Assembly: GCA_021817625.1 (NCBI GenBank)
Contig: JAKASY010000055.1
Location: 1-8,708 of the forward strand
Length of the DNA: 8,708 nt
DNA from: Bacillota bacterium
Lineage (GTDB): Bacteria; Bacillota_E; JAJZYS01; JAILZS01
Reading direction: 5' to 3'
Shown here: positions 6,058 to 8,708 of the stretch, one piece after another
Layout: the number at the start of each line of letters is the position of its first letter
Position numbering within the stretch: position 1 is the stretch's first letter
Made by a program: the position numbers and the translations under genes
The notes under the pieces: generated by a model
Database searches by the model: none
What the model saw: only the letters and a program-made list of their open reading frames with translations
Told to the model about the DNA's origin: nothing

Positions 6058-6981
6058 ATGGACCAGGAGCCAGGCAGCCGCGGGCATCGCCCGACCGCTC
6101 CGCCCCAAACCGCGGACGCTGCCCTGCGTCGCCTGGCGCGCGGGTTTGGCAGCGACGTGTTCGCCACGGACGACGGCTGGGTGGTGCGCGTGCCGCGCAG
6201 CGCGGCCGCACGCGCGCGCCAGGAGCGGGAGGCGAGGCTACTGGCCCTCCTGTCGAAGCGGCTTGCCGGGGTGCGCCTGCCGCGAGCGAGGCTCTTGCCT
6301 GCGTCGGACCGATGGCCCCTGGGCGCCTCGACGCATCCTTACATCGCCGGGCGAGCCGTCACGGTCGGGGATGGGGCGGGGGCGGCGGCCGACGCCCTGG
6401 CCCGGGCGCTCGCCCGCTTCCTCGCCGCCCTCCACGCCGTGCCCACGGCGTCGCTCGGTGTCGTCGGCCTCGGTGCCTGGCCGCCGTCCGCTTCCAGCCT
6501 CGGCGCCCTGCGGCGGGCGGTCGAGGGCCACGTGGCCGGAAGCGCCGGAAAACCGGCGGCGGAGCGTGTGGTCCGGGCGCTTGATCGGGCGGAGGCGGCG
6601 CTTGCCAGGGCAGCGTCCGAGCCTCCGGTGCTCGTGCACGGCGACCTGTGGTTCGGGAACCTGATCGTGGCCGGGGGGCGCCTGGTGGCCGTGATCGACT
6701 TCGAGGCCGCGGCCCTTGGCCCGCCGGCGGCCGACCTTGCCGTGCAGCGCTACCTCGGCGCGGCGTTCCACGATCGCGTTGCCTACGAGTACGGCCGTCT
6801 GACGGGGCGGGTGGCCGACCCGCAGCTCGAGGCGTGCCTGCTCCTTGTGCGGGAGGCCGAGGGCCTGGCGGACGGTGTGCGGGCCGGCGCGCCCGACCGC
6901 GATGCGGTGGGCAAGGTTGTGCGCGCGGCGCGAGCGGCCGCCCAAAGCTGGTTGGCAGCGACCGCCGAGCGGCGGTCTTGA
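6058..6981 (+). CDS. APH-fold phosphotransferase (aminoglycoside phosphotransferase family kinase)
   Basis: This 307-residue cytosolic kinase of the APH/choline-kinase fold would transfer phosphate from ATP or GTP to a small-molecule hydroxyl. The catalytic loop HGDLWFGN has H194, catalytic D196 and N201. The metal-binding aspartate D214 lies in VIDFEAAALGPPAADLA. N-terminal lobe features include GSDVFATDDGWVVRVPR, where the usual nucleotide-binding Lys position appears as Arg44, as in many relatives, and the hinge-like HPYIAGRAV near 93-101. The substrate cannot be told; the family includes antibiotic kinases, fructosamine kinases and metabolic kinases. The open frame extends upstream to a GTG at 5899, but the extra residues look non-coding. 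The ATG at 6058 fits the family N-terminus although it lacks a good SD. It is the first gene of a probable operon, with the GNAT gene 42 bases downstream. Confidence 0.9.
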   Translation: MDQEPGSRGHRPTAPPQTADAALRRLARGFGSDVFATDDGWVVRVPRSAAARARQEREARLLALLSKRLAGVRLPRARLLPASDRWPLGASTHPYIAGRAVTVGDGAGAAADALARALARFLAALHAVPTASLGVVGLGAWPPSASSLGALRRAVEGHVAGSAGKPAAERVVRALDRAEAALARAASEPPVLVHGDLWFGNLIVAGGRLVAVIDFEAAALGPPAADLAVQRYLGAAFHDRVAYEYGRLTGRVADPQLEACLLLVREAEGLADGVRAGAPDRDAVGKVVRAARAAAQSWLAATAERRS

Positions 6982-7023
6982 CGTGGCCGACCGATCGGGC
7001 CGAGGGTAGGGAGGGGGGAAGGT

Positions 7024-7536
7024 ATGGCTGACGTGCGGCTTCGGCCGATGTCCGAGGACGCGTACACCGCTTGGCGCGGGCAGGCGGTGGCGGACTTCGC
7101 TCAGGGCCGCGAACGAAGCGCGGGCGTGACCGCGGTCGACGCCATGGCGGACGCGCAGGCAGAGTTTGACCGCCTGCTTCCCGCCGGGCTCGACACGCCC
7201 GGCACGCACCTGTTCACCGCCCTTGACGCCTGGAGCGGCGCGCCCGTCGGCATGGTCTGGCTGGCCGAGCGTGGCGATGGGGCGTCACGCCAGGGCTTCA
7301 TCTACGACATCCTGGTTTCGCCGCAAGTGCGCGGCCAAGGGTACGGCCGCGCGCTCCTGAGCGCCGTCGAAGCGGAGGCGGCCCGCCTCGGCCTCCCGCG
7401 CATCGGCCTTCACGTGTTCGGGCACAACCACGTCGCCATCCGCCTCTACGAGACGTCTGGCTACGTGGTGACGAACCTCGTGATGGCCAAGGACCTCACG
7501 CCGGGGGCGGAGGACGCGGCGGCTAAGGAAGGATGA
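7024..7536 (+). CDS. GNAT-family N-acetyltransferase, YycN-like
   Basis: This 170-residue cytosolic enzyme is predicted to move an acetyl group from acetyl-CoA to an amine. The acetyl-CoA-binding motif A is clear at about 96-112 (ILVSPQVRGQGYGRALL, with RGQGYG at 103-108). Motif B follows with GLHVFGHNHVAIRLYETSGY, including N135 and the Tyr of LYE. From memory, the order of LLPAGLDTPGTHLF, GFIYDILV, LHVFGHN and VMAKDL resembles B. subtilis YycN, whose substrate I do not know. The ATG at 7024 follows a long purine-rich SD region (GGAGGGGG, about 7010-7018). It lies 42 bases after the kinase gene and 16 bases before the msrA start, which implies one transcript. Resistance function is possible but not shown. 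Confidence 0.93.
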   Translation: MADVRLRPMSEDAYTAWRGQAVADFAQGRERSAGVTAVDAMADAQAEFDRLLPAGLDTPGTHLFTALDAWSGAPVGMVWLAERGDGASRQGFIYDILVSPQVRGQGYGRALLSAVEAEAARLGLPRIGLHVFGHNHVAIRLYETSGYVVTNLVMAKDLTPGAEDAAAKEG

Positions 7537-7552
7537 GAGAGGGGGGAGCGTG

Positions 7553-8107
7553 ATGACGGAGGACGGTCTTGAGGCGGCCACCCTGGCGGGGGGCTGCTTC
7601 TGGTGCACGGAGGCGGTGTTCGAGGGCCTGCGCGGGGTGCGCTCGGTGCTCCCGGGCTACAGCGGCGGCCATGTGCCCAATCCCACGTACGAGCAGGTGT
7701 GCAGCGGCCGCACGGGGCACGCGGAGGCGGCGCAGATCCGCTTCGACCCGGCCGAGCTTTCGTTCGCCGACCTGCTGGAGGTGTTCTTCGCGGTGCACGA
7801 CCCCACCACGGTCGACCGCCAGGGGCACGACCGGGGAAGCCAGTACCGCTCGGCCATCTTCTATCACGATGAGGGCCAGCGCGCTGCGGCCGAGCAGGTG
7901 ATCGCGGGTCTTGAGCGCGATGCGCACTGGGAGGGCCGCGACGTCGTCACCCAGGTCGTGCCGTTCGAGGCCTTCTACCCGGCGGAGGACTACCATCGGG
8001 AGTACTTCCGGCGCAATCCCGAGCAGGGCTACTGCCGGCTCGTGATCGCGCCCAAGGTGGCGAAGTTCCGCAGCCGCTTCGGCAGCCGCGCCGTCACGAC
8101 CAGGTAG
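7553..8107 (+). CDS. msrA: Peptide-methionine (S)-S-oxide reductase MsrA
   Basis: MsrA reduces methionine-S-sulfoxide in proteins and free methionine, using thioredoxin to recycle. The 184-residue product carries the signature GCFWCTE (14-20) with catalytic C15, a second Cys at 18, the conserved PGYSGGH (34-40), HDPTT and QGHDRGSQYRS (82-100), and EDYHREYF (145-152). A C-terminal Cys lies in QGYC (C161), followed by VIAPKVAKFR, a common resolving-Cys position in bacterial forms. It lacks an MsrB domain and a signal peptide, so it is a stand-alone cytosolic enzyme. GTG (7550) directly precedes ATG (7553). I chose the ATG because the SD (GGGGGGAG, 7541-7548) would sit only one base from the GTG. 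The tight spacing to the GNAT gene implies coexpression. Confidence 0.97.
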   Translation: MTEDGLEAATLAGGCFWCTEAVFEGLRGVRSVLPGYSGGHVPNPTYEQVCSGRTGHAEAAQIRFDPAELSFADLLEVFFAVHDPTTVDRQGHDRGSQYRSAIFYHDEGQRAAAEQVIAGLERDAHWEGRDVVTQVVPFEAFYPAEDYHREYFRRNPEQGYCRLVIAPKVAKFRSRFGSRAVTTR

Positions 8108-8116
8108 GCCATTCGG

Positions 8117-8145
8117 CTGACGGCGCCGTCCGGAAGGCCTACACT
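8117..8145 (+). promoter_or_regulatory. Promoter giving a leaderless transcript for the DUF423 gene
   Basis: CTGACG (8117-8122) and TACACT (8140-8145) each match the sigma-70 consensus at four of six positions and are separated by 17 bp. Exactly six bases then precede the GTG at 8152, so transcription would begin at or next to the start codon. No SD is present. A perfect 12-base palindrome, GACGGCGCCGTC (8119-8130), covers the -35 and part of the spacer and could be an operator. Confidence 0.6.
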
Positions 8146-8151
8146 TGCAGC

Positions 8152-8517
8152 GTGAACATGCTTGCGGTGGGGGCCGCTCTCGCAGCACTCGCGGTGGCGA
8201 TCGGCGCCTTCGGCGCGCACGCCCTGCGCGGCCGCCTCGGTGAGCGGGCTGACGTGTACGAGACAGGCGTGCGCTACCACCTGGCGCACGCGCTGGCGCT
8301 CGTCGCGCTGGGCGTCTGGCAGCGCGCAGCGCCAGCGCCGCCCGGCCTCCTCGTGCCGGCTGCCTGGCTGTTCGTGGCTGGGATCGTGCTCTTCTCCGGC
8401 AGCCTGTACGGGCTCTCTGTGTGGAGGGTGCGCGGGCTCGGGCCGGTCACGCCGCTTGGCGGCCTGTGCTTTGTCGCCGGCTGGCTGGCGCTGGCGGCGG
8501 CGGCGCTCGGACGCTGA
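8152..8517 (+). CDS. DUF423 family small membrane protein (YwdK/YgdD-like)
   Basis: This 121-residue protein is predicted to have four membrane helices. The family signature is strong: the first helix ends in IGAFGAHALRG (17-27), then YETGVRYHLAHALALV, then a third helix with IVLFSGSLYGLSV, and GPVTPLGGLCFVAGW before the last helix. DUF423 proteins are widespread inner-membrane proteins of about 120 residues without a well-established biochemical function, and none is assigned here. The GTG at 8152 is preferred over the ATG at 8158 because of its spacing from the promoter. There is no SD, in contrast to the msrA and sulfurtransferase genes on either side. It may be transcribed on its own even though it follows msrA by only 44 bases. 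Confidence 0.93.
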   Translation: MNMLAVGAALAALAVAIGAFGAHALRGRLGERADVYETGVRYHLAHALALVALGVWQRAAPAPPGLLVPAAWLFVAGIVLFSGSLYGLSVWRVRGLGPVTPLGGLCFVAGWLALAAAALGR

Positions 8518-8558
8518 CGACTGCACGCCATTTCCGACGTCCCTTGGGAGGTAGGCGT

Positions 8559-8708
8559 ATGCGCTATTGGCCCGAAGGACCGCTGGTCGCGCCGGCGTGG
8601 CTCGACGCCCATCTGGGCCTCGCCGAGGTGGCCATCCTGGACTGCCGCTTCGAGCTGGCCGACCCGTCGGCAGGAGAGCGCGCGTATCGTGCCGGCATGT
8701 GCCGGGCG
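8559..8708 (+). CDS. Rhodanese-type sulfurtransferase, N-terminal fragment with apparent frameshift
   Basis: The start resembles a tandem-domain thiosulfate/3-mercaptopyruvate sulfurtransferase. LVAPAWLDAHLG is followed by VAILDCRFELADPSAGERAYRAG, which matches the first rhodanese domain of the SseA type. The ATG at 8559 follows a strong SD, GGAGGT (8547-8552), six bases away. After YRAG (ending at 8696) the annotated frame reads MCRA. Shifting one base, from 8696, reads HVPG and the first base of an Ala codon, the family's conserved continuation. This points to a lost base at about 8694-8696, from mutation or a sequence error. The catalytic Cys domain lies outside the window, so completeness cannot be judged. 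The family call is good; intactness is doubtful. Confidence 0.8.
   Translation, partial: MRYWPEGPLVAPAWLDAHLGLAEVAILDCRFELADPSAGERAYRAGMCRA

Noticed and set aside
5267..6664. 465-codon plus-strand frame over the reductase start and the kinase gene
   Set aside because: It has no recognisable domain, and the HGDxxxxN kinase lies in another frame.

Overview
This is a GC-rich bacterial chromosome segment (by eye about 70% G+C). It holds two tRNA genes, nine complete or nearly complete protein genes and one fragment at each edge. The content is mostly ordinary housekeeping and accessory genes. I see no phage, transposon, CRISPR array or defence locus, and no clear candidate for an undescribed multi-gene system. 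The organism cannot be named from the sequence. Canonical sigma-70-type promoters, strong Shine-Dalgarno (SD) sites, CCA-encoding tRNA genes, a YycN-like acetyltransferase and signs of leaderless starts would suit a high-GC Bacillota lineage (Symbiobacterium/Thermaerobacter-like). Actinomycetota, Chloroflexota or Deinococcota are not excluded.

Left part (1-740): a minus-strand AraC-family regulator runs off the left edge. Its apparent start is an ATC codon behind an excellent SD site. It is divergent from a plus-strand unit of two tandem tRNA-Leu genes, anticodons CAG and GAG, driven by a near-consensus promoter (TTGAAG, 17 bp, TATAAT) and closed by a long hairpin. A stretch of 287 bases (735-1021) then shows no convincing gene, only weak hairpins.

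Middle part (1022-5878, all minus strand): in transcription order these are an aldo/keto reductase, ribose-5-phosphate isomerase A, a secreted Asp-box/YCF48-like repeat protein and a 12-helix MFS transporter. The aldo/keto reductase and rpiA are 70 bases apart and are probably cotranscribed. The larger gaps before the secreted protein and before the transporter contain hairpins or possible promoters, so these may be separate units.

Right part (6058-8708, all plus strand): an APH-fold kinase, a GNAT acetyltransferase, methionine sulfoxide reductase MsrA, a DUF423 membrane protein and the beginning of a rhodanese-type sulfurtransferase. The kinase, acetyltransferase and msrA are tightly spaced and probably form an operon. 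The DUF423 gene has its own promoter and looks leaderless. The sulfurtransferase reading frame appears to shift by one base at its conserved HVPGA motif, 13 bases before the window ends.

The items most worth checking are the ATC start of the AraC gene, the apparent frameshift in the sulfurtransferase, and the repeated TACACT-N6-start arrangement that suggests leaderless initiation.
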